Source: Plasmodium malariae (Eukaryota > Apicomplexa > Aconoidasida > Haemosporida > Plasmodiidae). From it: a stretch of DNA of 64,000 nt. A model generated the notes under the pieces. The model was given only the letters and a program-made list of their open reading frames with translations, was not told the origin of the DNA and did no database searches. The position numbers and the translations under genes were made by a program. The stretch is taken from positions 310,001-374,000 of the forward strand of contig NC_041785.1 of assembly GCF_900090045.1 (NCBI RefSeq), given 5' to 3'. Shown piece by piece: positions 40,366-51,475 of this stretch. Within the stretch, counting starts at the first letter, position 1, and every line of letters starts with the position of its first letter.

Positions 40366-41749
40366 AAGATATGAGAATAAAGCAAATAAGTTGCTTCCTT
40401 TGATTTTATTCTAAAACATCATATAAAATATATATATATTTTTCTGTAATTTAATTATTTCACATATATATTTTATTTACATAGGAGAATATATTTAAAA
40501 AAAATAGAGTAATACTTAATATTAAAAAATATATACAAATAAATATAATATATATATATATATACCTAGAGACAGAGAGAGAAGTTGATACAGATATATC
40601 TTTTATTAAAATTCTTATAAGCCCTGTTTTTAGCTTTTTCGCGCACAGTTGTTCATATATTCTAATTTCATTTTAACTTGGTTATAAGGATATTTTTACA
40701 AAGGAAAAATTATGCATGAATTATTGCATTATCTACAAATACTTTTTAAAATATACGTAAGAGTGATAATCAAATCTTATATTAATATTATATTTATATT
40801 GTACCTTAAATTTATAAAAAGTAAAATATAATATTTAAAACATAATGAAAATTCCTAGTAGAACAGTTATATGGGAATCATGCTTTACACTTATTTAATT
40901 AAACCTGCACAACAAAGTAGCGTAATTTTTTTTTGTAAACATTATTAAAATTTATCTAACAAATAAAAACAATGTTATATACTAATGAAGAATAAATAAA
41001 AAAATAATAAAATTATTATGATTACATTTTATTTAAAAAATAACAGTTATAAATATAAATAATTCATTAATTATCATTATAACTATATATATTTTTTATG
41101 CATGTTTAAAATAATATTAACTATTTACTTAACACATTTATGCAGTTAGAAAATAACAAATGTGTAAATAAATACATATACATTCTTATATGATTATATA
41201 AAATGCGTATTCATTTTTATTAATCCCAATGATAATTTATCTTTTTATAGATATATAACATATTTTAAAAAATTTACTACTGTGAAAAGACAACGAAAAA
41301 GGAGATATCTACATATATTTCGTAAGTATATAATTAAAGTAAACTGTGTAATCTATATATTCATTATAATAAAAATTAAAAAAAATATATACATAAATTT
41401 GCAGCATAATGCATAATTAAGTAGTTTTAGCAACAAAGAATTAACAGAATAATTAAATGCAACAATACAATAATAAATAGTTATAATTTCTCATTTAACT
41501 GTAAATACATATAATTCCCAAGTTAGAAAACAATTATAGATGATATATATTTAATTAAAATATTGAGAAATACAAGAGTTTTTCCTAAAATGAAAGATAT
41601 CATTTTTCCTCTAACGATACAATTACATATGGCTATATTTTATATAAAATTAAGTATAAAATTCTTCGCATGTTGTTAAAGTTCTGACAAAATGTACTGT
41701 CATATGGAGTGATATTTTATTTTCTTTTTTTTATTGAAACAAAATTTTA
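40366..41749. other. AT-rich spacer; site of a missing gene
   Basis: Given the collinear copy of the exported-gene upstream block at 41750-42790, a minus-strand exported gene would be expected to start near 41620-41670. Only short, stop-filled frames are present (for example an ATG at 41671 with 12 codons before a stop). No exon 2 with PEXEL or membrane helices was found. Confidence 0.4.
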
Positions 41750-42790
41750 ATTGAGTAAATAGAATAAAAATAAAAATATTAAAAAAGAAAAGATAAATTT
41801 AAAAATATTTTAGTAAATATTTCCAATAGCATTATTTATAAAAAGGTCAAACCTAAAGTAATTTAGGGAAGAATTATTTTTATTAATAAAAACTTTATAT
41901 ATCCACTTCAATATTTTAACAGAAAAATTCTAAATTTTTGTTATTAATACTTCTCAGAATATAAATAAAAAAAATGTCATCTTTAATGCCTATCGAATTT
42001 ATTACATATTTGGAATAAAACATATATGTGATAAGAATGGGAGCATTAGTAAATATTAATAATACAACAATTATATCTTTCCTAAGTTTCCTATTATTAA
42101 CCTTAGTTATTTGCGCATGTTATTCCTTTTAAACATTATTTTACTACAGGTAACATAAATTATTATATAGCATAGAATAAAAGCTACAAATTGAAAAAAA
42201 ATATAATAAATAAGTTTTTTATTGTTATACAAATTTTAAGTCCATATGTTCCATATACCTACAACTTTTAGAGCTTTTATATAATAGCATTTTATATTTT
42301 ATTTCTAGGATATAATTCACCCTCAATAACATAACGTTTTGAAAAGTATAATCCATATCAACAGTTCCATATTTTTGTATAAAAATAACCATAAATTCCA
42401 TATTGTAATATTTATTTAACTTAAAATGTATTTCATTCATTAATATTTTAGATAAATTTATTAAATTTAAGAATTCAGTTATTTTCTTTCTATACATTTG
42501 AAATAAAATAAATTTATACTTTTTAATGAAATATTAATAATAAAAAAAAAGATTAAAATGTAAAAGTAAATATAGTAAAATAACACTTTTAGTAAAAATG
42601 ATAATTTTAAAAACATTTCAATCAATGATAATTTAAAATAAAACAATTTATCGGATAAAATAGTATCGTCAAGATATGTTAAAGGATAATGTATAACATA
42701 AAAAATGAGAGAATAAAGGAAATTCTTATATGCATTAATTTCATCCTCAAAATTTTTATAAAGGGTAAATAACCGTCCATCTTTATTATT
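41750..42790. repeat. Orphan upstream block, copy B of a degenerate ~1 kb duplication
   Basis: This is collinear with 20850-21880 over several blocks, with total spacing within about 50 bases. The minus-strand frames at 42225-42497 and 42479-42820 lie in this block. Their translations line up partly with untranslated sequence of copy A, so I treat them as incidental rather than genes. The copy is not followed by a recognisable exported gene. Confidence 0.5.
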
Positions 42791-43169
42791 CATATATAGA
42801 TTAATTATGAGCCAAAACATAAATTAATTTATAACGCCTATATAACGAAATCAAATTAAATAAAATTGATGTTTCATGAGATGTTCTATTAAACGTAGAT
42901 ATATTTTTATTCCTTACTATTTGTTGCAAATAGTATTCTGAGATAAATATAAAAATATAATACATTAAATATAATAATTTAATTGTATATTAATATATTA
43001 ACATCAATTTTCCTAATAAAATTACTCTTCTAAAAAATATTTAATTAAATAAAAATAATAATAATAATATATTTAATAAATTCTATAATATCCTATATAA
43101 TTCATATTACACTGTAGAACTGAACAAAAATATTATTATTTTTTTATTTCACCATTTCACATGTATAAA

Positions 43170-43206
<37 letters not shown>

Positions 43207-44368
43207 TTTATTTATTTATTTATTTATAAACATATTTATGAAGACCATAAGATTGGGATCTTTGGATATTTTCATTGTATCAATATTTCTTAATTAATTC
43301 AATATGACAAATTTTTAATTATATGAAAAAATTTAGCAGCCCATCTTAATGATATTACGGCACATGAAAAATATATAATGATACAAATTATACAAAATCA
43401 CATTCTCCATTTAATAAATATTTTCTGAGCTCTCATAAAAATGACTAAGTTTCCCATTTTTATATATATTTATTTTTTTTGAAAATTATATTTTGTATTT
43501 TATAGTTATCAAAGATATCCGTGTCAAAATTAATTACTTATGCATATTCATCTGAATAATAAAATTATATATATATATTACATTTTTTCTGAAATTTTTA
43601 CGTTATTCCATATTTAATGTATGCACAATAAATGCATATTTTTATTATGCGTATATATATACGGACTTATTCATTTATTTATTGTATATGCGTAAACTTA
43701 TTGATTTATATGTAAACTTATATGAACCCCTTAATAAGTTTTAACAGGTAGATATACTACCACTAGTAATGTGCATTCCTCTAAATATTCTTTTTGTAAT
43801 AATACTTTACCTTTCCTTTAATATATTCTGCTATTATATTATAATAATGGTGATATATATAACTTTTTTTATTTCATTATTTTGTTTAACAATAAATTTA
43901 GCTGTATTATATATATTTTCACTGAAAATTTTATTTTACTACTATTTCATCAGGTAATATTTTTGCATTAATCTTTATCATATAATATCTAATATCTTTT
44001 AATCACGTTATTAGTACTAATAAATTTATTGAAATGTTCCCACATAAACATGTATGTTTTAATTAATAACAAAAAATTTTGACATTTCATGTTTAATCTG
44101 TATGTTTATTTACAAGGACATATTTTTCATTTAACTCTAGTATTTGATTAACATTTATTTTTTTTTAATTAATCTAATATGTTCAAAACTTAGTTAATAT
44201 ATTCATAGACCACGTAATTTTTCATATATTTATATAATATTAAATTTTCAAAGAAAAAAAAAACAAAAAAAAACAGTTAATAAATTAATATCAGTATAGT
44301 TTTCCACAATTTTTTTGTATAATGTTGTCAACAACAAAAATTCATATCTTCTTTTGTTATAAATTTAT
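42791..44368. other. AT-rich spacer with microsatellites
   Basis: No gene is supported. It contains a TA repeat (about 43179-43202) running directly into TTTA repeats (43203-43227). The plus frame at 43769-43957 is purely hydrophobic low complexity. Confidence 0.5.
43179..43227. repeat. Compound (TA)n-(TTTA)n microsatellite
   Basis: A dozen TA units are followed without a break by about six TTTA units. Confidence 0.9.
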
Positions 44369-44370
44369 TT

Positions 44371-44651
44371 AATAATAAATATTTAAGTAATAACAAAATA
44401 GAAACAAGTCGACAATTGCGTAATAAAAATAATGAAATACTAGGTATAGGTATCCTTACATTTGTTGGTTCATTGGTACAATAATCAAATATGAAAATAT
44501 TATACATGAAGTTCCAACAATATATCAAAAACATAAAAATAGATACTGATTATATTTAACCATCAACATGAACCATAAAACATATTATAGTAAAGAGGAA
44601 TTAAATGATTTAATGGAATTATTTATATTCTCCATATTTGATCAAAGTTAA
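44371..44651 (+). pseudogene. Possible exported-protein relic
   Basis: One frame reads NNKYLSNNKIETSRQLRNKN, then NEILGIGILTFVGSLVQ to a stop. The next frame continues IIKYENIIHEVPTIYQKHKN, a stop, and NHKTYYSKEELNDLMELFIF to TAA near 44651. SRQLRN sits where a PEXEL-like motif could be (RxL). The minus-strand open frame over the same bases is considered its shadow. Confidence is low because lesions are many. Confidence 0.3.
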
Positions 44652-44958
44652 TTCATAATTATTAATTATATCTAACTGTATTTTACTATTACATTAAATT
44701 AAATTGTTGTACTACAATAAAAAAAATAACAGATGTTTTATATAGAAAAAAAATATATATTTTTTTTTTTCCCATATTTTTATTTTTGTAAAGATAAGCT
44801 AAAAGTAAAATAATACGGTTTATGGTATACAAAATACATATATATAGATTTTGTGGAAACATTTATAATTAAATATAATATGTTATAAGCCAAATATAAG
44901 AAAATATAAGAGAACTTGTTCTTTAAGAATAATATTTCCTTTTTTTTGAATTCTCAAT
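44652..44958. other. AT-rich spacer
   Basis: No recognisable features were found other than A and T runs. Confidence 0.5.
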
Positions 44959-45213
44959 ATGTATTCCACGTCTATATTTTGTTTATTTGTGTTGATCAGC
45001 GAAATTAAAAGATATCCTTATTTGACTGATACTCTAAATATAAATATTGAATATCTTAATGTCCTAATACAAGAGTGCATTGCGATGTATAAAACACATT
45101 TCTCTATATATAGTTAGGGATATAAATTTGTTAATTTCAATTTGAAAAATGTAACACTGAATAATTTAGATAAGTTCCATCAATTTGTATCATATATATT
45201 GATAGTACAGTAA
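44959..45213 (+). pseudogene. Possible relic with signal-like start
   Basis: From ATG at 44959 a 52-codon frame begins MYSTSIFCLFVLIS, which could be a signal sequence, and continues LNINIEYLNVLIQECIAMYK to a TAG. The same frame then stays open for 31 more codons (GYKFVNFNLKNVTLNNLDKF, HQFVSYILIVQ). A single stop in about 84 codons with ordinary composition suggests a decayed or single-lesion gene. Open runs of this length also arise by chance in such AT-rich DNA. The family is not recognised. Confidence 0.3.
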
Positions 45214-47867
45214 AGAAAATTTTGCATAATAACAATGGAGCATTCAATTAAAATAAATAATAATAGAATCGGTGCTGCATAATAAGTATATCATAACTAA
45301 ATATTAATGAAAATTTTATATATTTATTGAAAGAATATCTATTTATGATATGTAAAAGGTCATAAAACCAGAAAAAAGAAAACAAGAATAAGATAATTAT
45401 ATCATACAAGTCGAATTTATATGTCCTTCAACGTTTTATTATTTAAATAATCCATATGGATTATGTATATGTTAATAAAGAGATTACTATGTAATCTATA
45501 TATTTTCGAAAAAATAACAAACAAAAATATTAATAAAACAATAAATGGATATGTAAATAATTTTAAAAAAGGAGAAAATTAGTTTATCCTTTCGAAAACA
45601 TTAAAATCATGGGTCCAATAATTCCAACATATATATACAAACATTTTGGCTAACTCATTCTCTTTTAATAAAAAAAATTATTTCATGAGGTAAATTTTCG
45701 GAGATACTAAAAAGCAGTGATGAAATATACATTGGATTCTTGTTATATTAATTCTTTCCATTCAATAAATTATGAATCATATATTCATATAAAAAATAAA
45801 AAATAACATAACATTTGTGTTTATTTATAAAGTTCTATTGCTATAAGAACATCATATGTTTATTAAAGTTCGGTTGCAATAACAACGCCATATGTTTATA
45901 TGTACTTTCAGAACCTTAAACTTCTATGATAATAATAATAAATTATTAATATATCATGAAGCATATATCCCATTAAGGAAGTTTAATTAACTTATTTTAG
46001 AAAAATGTTGTGGAAAAATATTTTACAGGAAAAATATTAATTTATCATAATTCGATAATTCCAATTATTAAACATGTCATAGTCGTATAAGCATATGAGT
46101 ATCAAAATTGCAAAAATGTATTTCCTACTGGAACCCCAGGAACTCTTAAGTATAATTGACGTGGATTAACCTTCTAAATATAGCAATATAATAATAAATC
46201 ATGCACTTTGATATGTTTAAAAAAAGAGAAAAAAAAAAAAAAATTAATTTATTATACGCTATATAAAAAAAATGATCAAAGTTTTCAATTAGTGTTTATA
46301 AAAAAAAATTAATTCTTTTACTTAAAAACAAATGTATTTTTTATTAAATTTTTATATAATTTAGTAATATTAATAAAATATATAAAATTCATAATTTGAA
46401 AAATAACAAACATAAAATAACAAAAAAAAAAATAACAAAACAAAATAACCTATAAAATATATAATTAAAACGAAACTTTTAGTAAGTTAATATTAACTTA
46501 GTAAAGCGCCTTTTTATGGGAACAAAGAAAAATTTTTTGCTTAACACATAATATATTACAAAAATAAAATATATTGTAAGAACAAATAAAGAAGTATATT
46601 TGTAATAAATTTAAAAACATAAAATGAAACTATATAAAATAAAAAATTTGTAAATTAAATGTTGTTACTGTTACTCTTTAAAGTTTAAATTCGCGTAAGT
46701 ATGTTCATTTATCTATGTTTAAATATAATTCTTTTTATAAGTAATAGTTTAAAATACAATTTACTCCACCCCGTATTTTTCGCTTTTACGTTATTCTCAA
46801 TATATTCTAATATATTTTATCCTCAATTTTTTAAATCAATTAAATACGATTCGAATTTTATTTTATATCAATGAACTGATAAAAAATCTATACTTTTCAT
46901 TATATATTTTATTTTTGTGATATAAATGTCTTAATTTTTCTTTTCATATATTTTTAATAATTTAAATATTTATGTTTTGATTATATGGTAAATAACACAA
47001 CAGCTATAAGGTTAATTTTTATTATCCTCACGAAGATAGAATTTTTTTCGTTCTATAAGTGCTTTTCTAATATATTCCATATATATTAGACATATACATT
47101 ATTTAATAAAATTTTCTATTTATTTTTGTACGCATCATACCTTTAATGATTTATAATTTTCAAATGATTGTTTTAATTTTGTAATATTATGCCTTTTTTT
47201 TATGTTGTCCATGTGTCAATTTTATCATTAAAAATAAAGGAAGTAATTATACGAGAATCTGTTTACCCTTACTATTACTGTTTTAACTGTTTCATTAAAG
47301 ACTACCTAAGAATTATTATCAACTTCTGCAAATGTTTGTTATTTTGCTATTTACCGTAAATTAATAATATTATAAATTCATTATAAATAAATTTTTAATA
47401 ATTTCAGACAAATAAATTATATTCCAACAAAACCGTTATTTTAAAATAATTTCCTTTATATATTTATACTATGTTTCCGTCAATACAAACATGAAACTTC
47501 ATATTTTTTAAATTATCTCATTAACTAATATAATTTTATAATATCTGGGAATTAATTTAGGGTTCATAACACTTTTAATATTCTATGAATTATCATCTCT
47601 AATTCATTCTTATAAAGCACATTACTAAAAAAATGTCTATTTTTAATTTTATCTTTTTAAATGGAGACATAGTATTATATATATATTAGTTTAATATATC
47701 AACAAGTTTACATTACTGAATTTATATTATTTTTACACAAATATTCTACTCTTTGTATTCAATAATTTCTTTTTTAATTTAGAAATAAAAATACAGGTAC
47801 AATATAATAATTCTATCATTTAATACTGATACAAATTAGTCATATGATTCTGTGTATTATTTTAGTT
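45214..47867. other. Spacer downstream of the PIR gene
   Basis: No gene is supported. A 36-base imperfect tandem duplication lies at 45830-45900. A somewhat GC-richer patch near 46120-46180 gives short protein-like frames on the minus strand (RQLYLRVPGVPVGNTF) but no longer context. Confidence 0.45.
45830..45900. repeat. Imperfect 36-base tandem duplication
   Basis: Two adjacent units both begin AAGTTC and end CATATGTTTAT: 45830-45865 and 45866-45900. They differ at several positions, so the duplication is not recent. Confidence 0.7.
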
Positions 47868-49535
47868 TCAACTCCTTAAACAGCCATGATATGTTAACAT
47901 ATATATTTCCCTATGAGAGTCACTATAAAAGGATTGAGAGCTCTGATTTAGTCGCGCCAACTCTTTATAAAGAATATACTTCCTATGTTCTTTCTTTTTT
48001 CTTTTGTGATAAAGTGACATTAATTGTCCTCCCACATTATACTAACAAAAAATAATTCAATTTATAGAACATAAATAACATTTTTTATAAATATAAAATT
48101 TTAATGAAAATAAATTATTAATAAAAATGTAAAATGTTCATATTTTTAAATAGAATTTTTATATACCTTATACCAAATAAAGCTAAGAATAAAAATAAAT
48201 AAAAATACAGCTACAATAATATACGGTTTATTAATGAATGATGTAAATGGACTTATTGTATATGTGTCGGATAATGGAATGATATCTAAACCTTCTACAT
48301 TATTTAGTAAAATGGCTGAATTTATTGTGGAACTTGTAGATTGTCCCGTGAGGTTTATATCTTGTCCCTCGAAGGTTGTAGTTGTTATCTCTGGAGATTT
48401 AAATATTACCTCTGGTGTTTTAGTCGGTCCCTCTGAACTTATAGATTTTCCCGGTGAACTTGAGGTCTCTATTGTAGAACTGGTAGATTGTACTGTAGAA
48501 CGTGGAGATTCTACTGTAACACTTCTATTTTGTTCTAATATATTTTGAATCTGTTCTGATTTTATTTCATTTTTTGAAGAATCCAATTGAACTTTTGGCA
48601 TTAGTTTTGTTTGTTCTTTATTTCTTTGCGTCTGATTTACTGCAGGTGCTTTTTTTACTATAAAAATTTCAGAATTTTGCATATATCCTTTTCCCGCTTT
48701 TACCTCTATAGTTGATTCTTTAAATTCTTCTAATGCTCCCATAATTTTATTATAACATGGGTGAAAATAATATGTCATTTTTTTATACCACGGTAAGCTA
48801 AAAAAATAATCTTTTATATCGTATTTGTTAAAATCATCAAAATATTTATTATTTTTACCATTGTTAAATGTGAACCAACCTTTCCACTTATAATATAATG
48901 CAACCCTCTTTTTAAAGTAGTCAAAATGTTTATCGCATATATTATGAGAATTGTTAATAATAATTTGTTTAAGGTCCTCATAATTTTCCATATAATCAAA
49001 TAGATACTTATTTTCTGTCATCATGTCCATATCATATATTTCGTCTGGAGCTAATGAATCAATATATTGAGGGTATTTGTCATGAATAATTTTTTTCCAC
49101 ACATCTAGAAAAGTAGAAATAATATTCTTATAATCTCCATGATTTCTATTATAATATAAGTTTTTATATACCTGCTCTACTAACCAGAAATTTACATCGT
49201 ACCAATGTTTCTTCCTGAAAGGGACATTCTTTGTATTTTCTTCTGCAATTATTGATAAGTTTCTTTGAAGTTTCTTACAAACATCAGAAATCCATGAGTA
49301 ATTTTCTGAATATTTTTTTAAAATATCGGAATAAGATTCATATGCAATTTGATCAGACACATTTTCATTCAACTTTGCATAAAATTTATCTGAGGGTAAA
49401 CCTTCAAATATAGAAGCCTAAAATTACAGGAAAGAAAAATATTTAAAATGATAATTATTTGTCTTTAAGAGAGAATGATTCATAGTTTTTTATAGAAAAT
49501 ATAATATTCAAATAAAAGATATATGAATATACCAT
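47868..49535 (-). CDS. pir: PIR variant surface antigen, intact three-exon gene
   Basis: Exon 2 runs 49417-48167 (417 codons) after a TGTAATTTTAG acceptor and opens ASIFEGLPSDKFYAKL. Donor AAG|GTATAT begins the 125-base intron (48166-48042), and exon 3 runs 48041-47868, ending in TGA. Exon 1 is very short and uncertain. ATG|GTATAT at 49535-49533 keeps phase 0; ATG at 49576 and MHYQ ending before a GTTCAC donor are alternatives. The product is about 475 residues. It has the extracellular PIR domain with cysteines near 48, 162 and 222, a disordered Ser/Thr/Pro region (about 299-376) with QSTSSTI twice, a transmembrane helix (about 399-417), and a basic tail YHKRKKKEHRKYILYKEL. The usual TPFGS block after the helix is replaced by YNVGGQLMSLYH. 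PIR proteins are the variant antigen family of mammalian Plasmodium, thought to be at or near the infected-cell surface. The frame reading only exon 2 would stop at KVYKNSI, inside the intron. Confidence 0.92.
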
Positions 49536-49908
49536 TCCAAAAAGAAATAATTAAGAGTTCATATGGCTACTACCATTTACGGAGATTCCAACTAATTTAG
49601 AATATTGTGAACCTGATAATGCATCTATTATATTTTTGAGAAAGAAAGTGTTTCTTTTTCATACATATACAAATAATTCTATTTATATTTAATGATTCAC
49701 TTTTTTCGTTAATTTTTTATATATAAATATTTCTAAATAAAATGAATCACTTAAATTGAAGTACTGAATAATTAATTATAGTTAAAATTTTTTCAAACAA
49801 ATGTAATATTTTAAGGTAATGGATTAAATAATACATAATTTAGTATAACCAAATAGAAAAAAGTAAAATGAAAAAGATATTCAATTTTGTTAAAATAATG
49901 TTTATATA

Positions 49909-49931
49909 CATATATATATATATATATATAA
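49909..49931. repeat. (TA)n microsatellite
   Basis: About 11 TA units lie in the region upstream of the PIR gene. Confidence 0.85.
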
Positions 49932-51456
49932 TTAAACTAGGAATAGGATTTTTTAAAGGAAATTTTAACTTGTTAACTCTTATTATTCATCATCATTCAT
50001 AATACATATAACGTATGTATGTTGCAAATACTTTGACTGTTTTACAAATTCATTTTTTTCTTTTAATAGATTTAATTTTTTATTCTTAACATCAAATTCG
50101 CTTAATCTACGTACTTTTATGTTGCACTAAAATGAATCACATATTTTGACTATACATGAATTTATTTGTGATTTTTCTGTTTGGAAATTTATAAATTCTT
50201 CATTAAATATACTTCTTTATCGTTGTACAATAAAACCACAAAGAAATATAATAACTAATAATGCAATACAAAATATTTTTTCAATTATAAAGTTTAATAA
50301 CAAAAATCCTTTAACTTCTTTATTTAGAAATATATAAAAACCTAAATAACCCCTGAGCTTCGAATGCTTCTAAAAATATTTTTCCCTATTTTATCTCATA
50401 GTTTTTTTCTGTTTTTACATGTACGCTGGCAACATTATCATACATTATAAAACATTTTCTTAATTATATATTATTATTATTATTATTATACATATATATA
50501 TATATAAATTAATACATACTTTTTATTTAAAATATTAAAAAAAAGGCAATTAACGAATAATAGAAAATTAAACAAACCGTAAAGAATACATGTACTTTAA
50601 AATATAAATATTAAGAATATATCCCTAAATGCGGTTGAATTATAAAGTTAGATCTAGCTCAATAAGTGTTATTATTTTCAAAAAAATGATGAATTAAATG
50701 AAAATATTTTATTTTCTATGCTTTTTTTATTAATAATATAAAAAAAATATGAATATAATAATTTAATAAGAATTCGTTTATATTCCCAATAAGAACACCC
50801 CTTCTTTTCATTTCTTGAAATAATTGTATTATATAACAGTTCTGTTGAGAAAATAAAATAAGATAAAATGCTGATTGTAACATTTTACTGTAAACAAAAT
50901 TATTTCTTAATTATGCACCAGAACTAATCAGAAGCTGTTTAGCATCGTCTGGTATATATAAATCAAATTATTTTATTTTATTTGCATCAATAATTTCATT
51001 AATTCTTAATTACATAATGCGTAATGAATAAGGATGTAAAAAAAAAATGGTCAAAGTATAAGATAATAATAATTACTCATAATTATTTATTTTTGATTTT
51101 TAAACGTGCTCGCTCGCATATTAAAAAATTCGGATTATCTATTTTGGTAAATTTTTTATTTTTATATTTTTTTTATTTTTTATTTTTTTTTGATATACAT
51201 TTTTTTGTTATTTATTTTTTCTATTTTTTACTTATACATATATATATATAATATATATTTTTTTTTTTTTTATATCATTTTATTTATTTTTATTATTTTT
51301 TCATCCTTTTTTATATTTATTATTTTACTTTATTTATTATTGTATTTTCTCTTTTTATAGATATATACATTATTTCATTTTATGTCATTTATTATAATAT
51401 GTTTAATTATTATATATAATTTCTATTTTGTGGTATTGTTAATGAATAAAATTGAG

Positions 51457-51475
51457 TTTTTTTTTTTTTTTTTTT
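51457..51475. repeat. Poly(T) run, 19 bases
   Basis: An uninterrupted T tract lies just after a long T-rich region. Confidence 0.9.

Noticed and set aside
42225..42820. Two minus-strand frames of 90 and 113 codons
   Set aside because: They lie in the duplicated upstream block. The matching stretch in copy A is not open, so conservation is of DNA, not of a protein.
46030..46180. Minus-strand patch reading RQLYLRVPGVPVGNTF
   Set aside because: It is short, broken by stops within 20 codons, and no exon context was found.
47852..48055. Plus-strand 67-codon open frame
   Set aside because: It is the shadow of PIR exon 3 on the opposite strand, which joins in phase with exon 2 and has the basic PIR tail.
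48234..48548. Plus-strand 104-codon open frame
   Set aside because: It is antisense to the Ser/Thr-rich stalk of the intact PIR gene. Its open frame follows from the codon use of that gene.
51140..51340. T-rich tract considered as a possible centromere or telomere-associated element
   Set aside because: It is too short and irregular. No tandem satellite or telomere heptamer was seen anywhere in the window.
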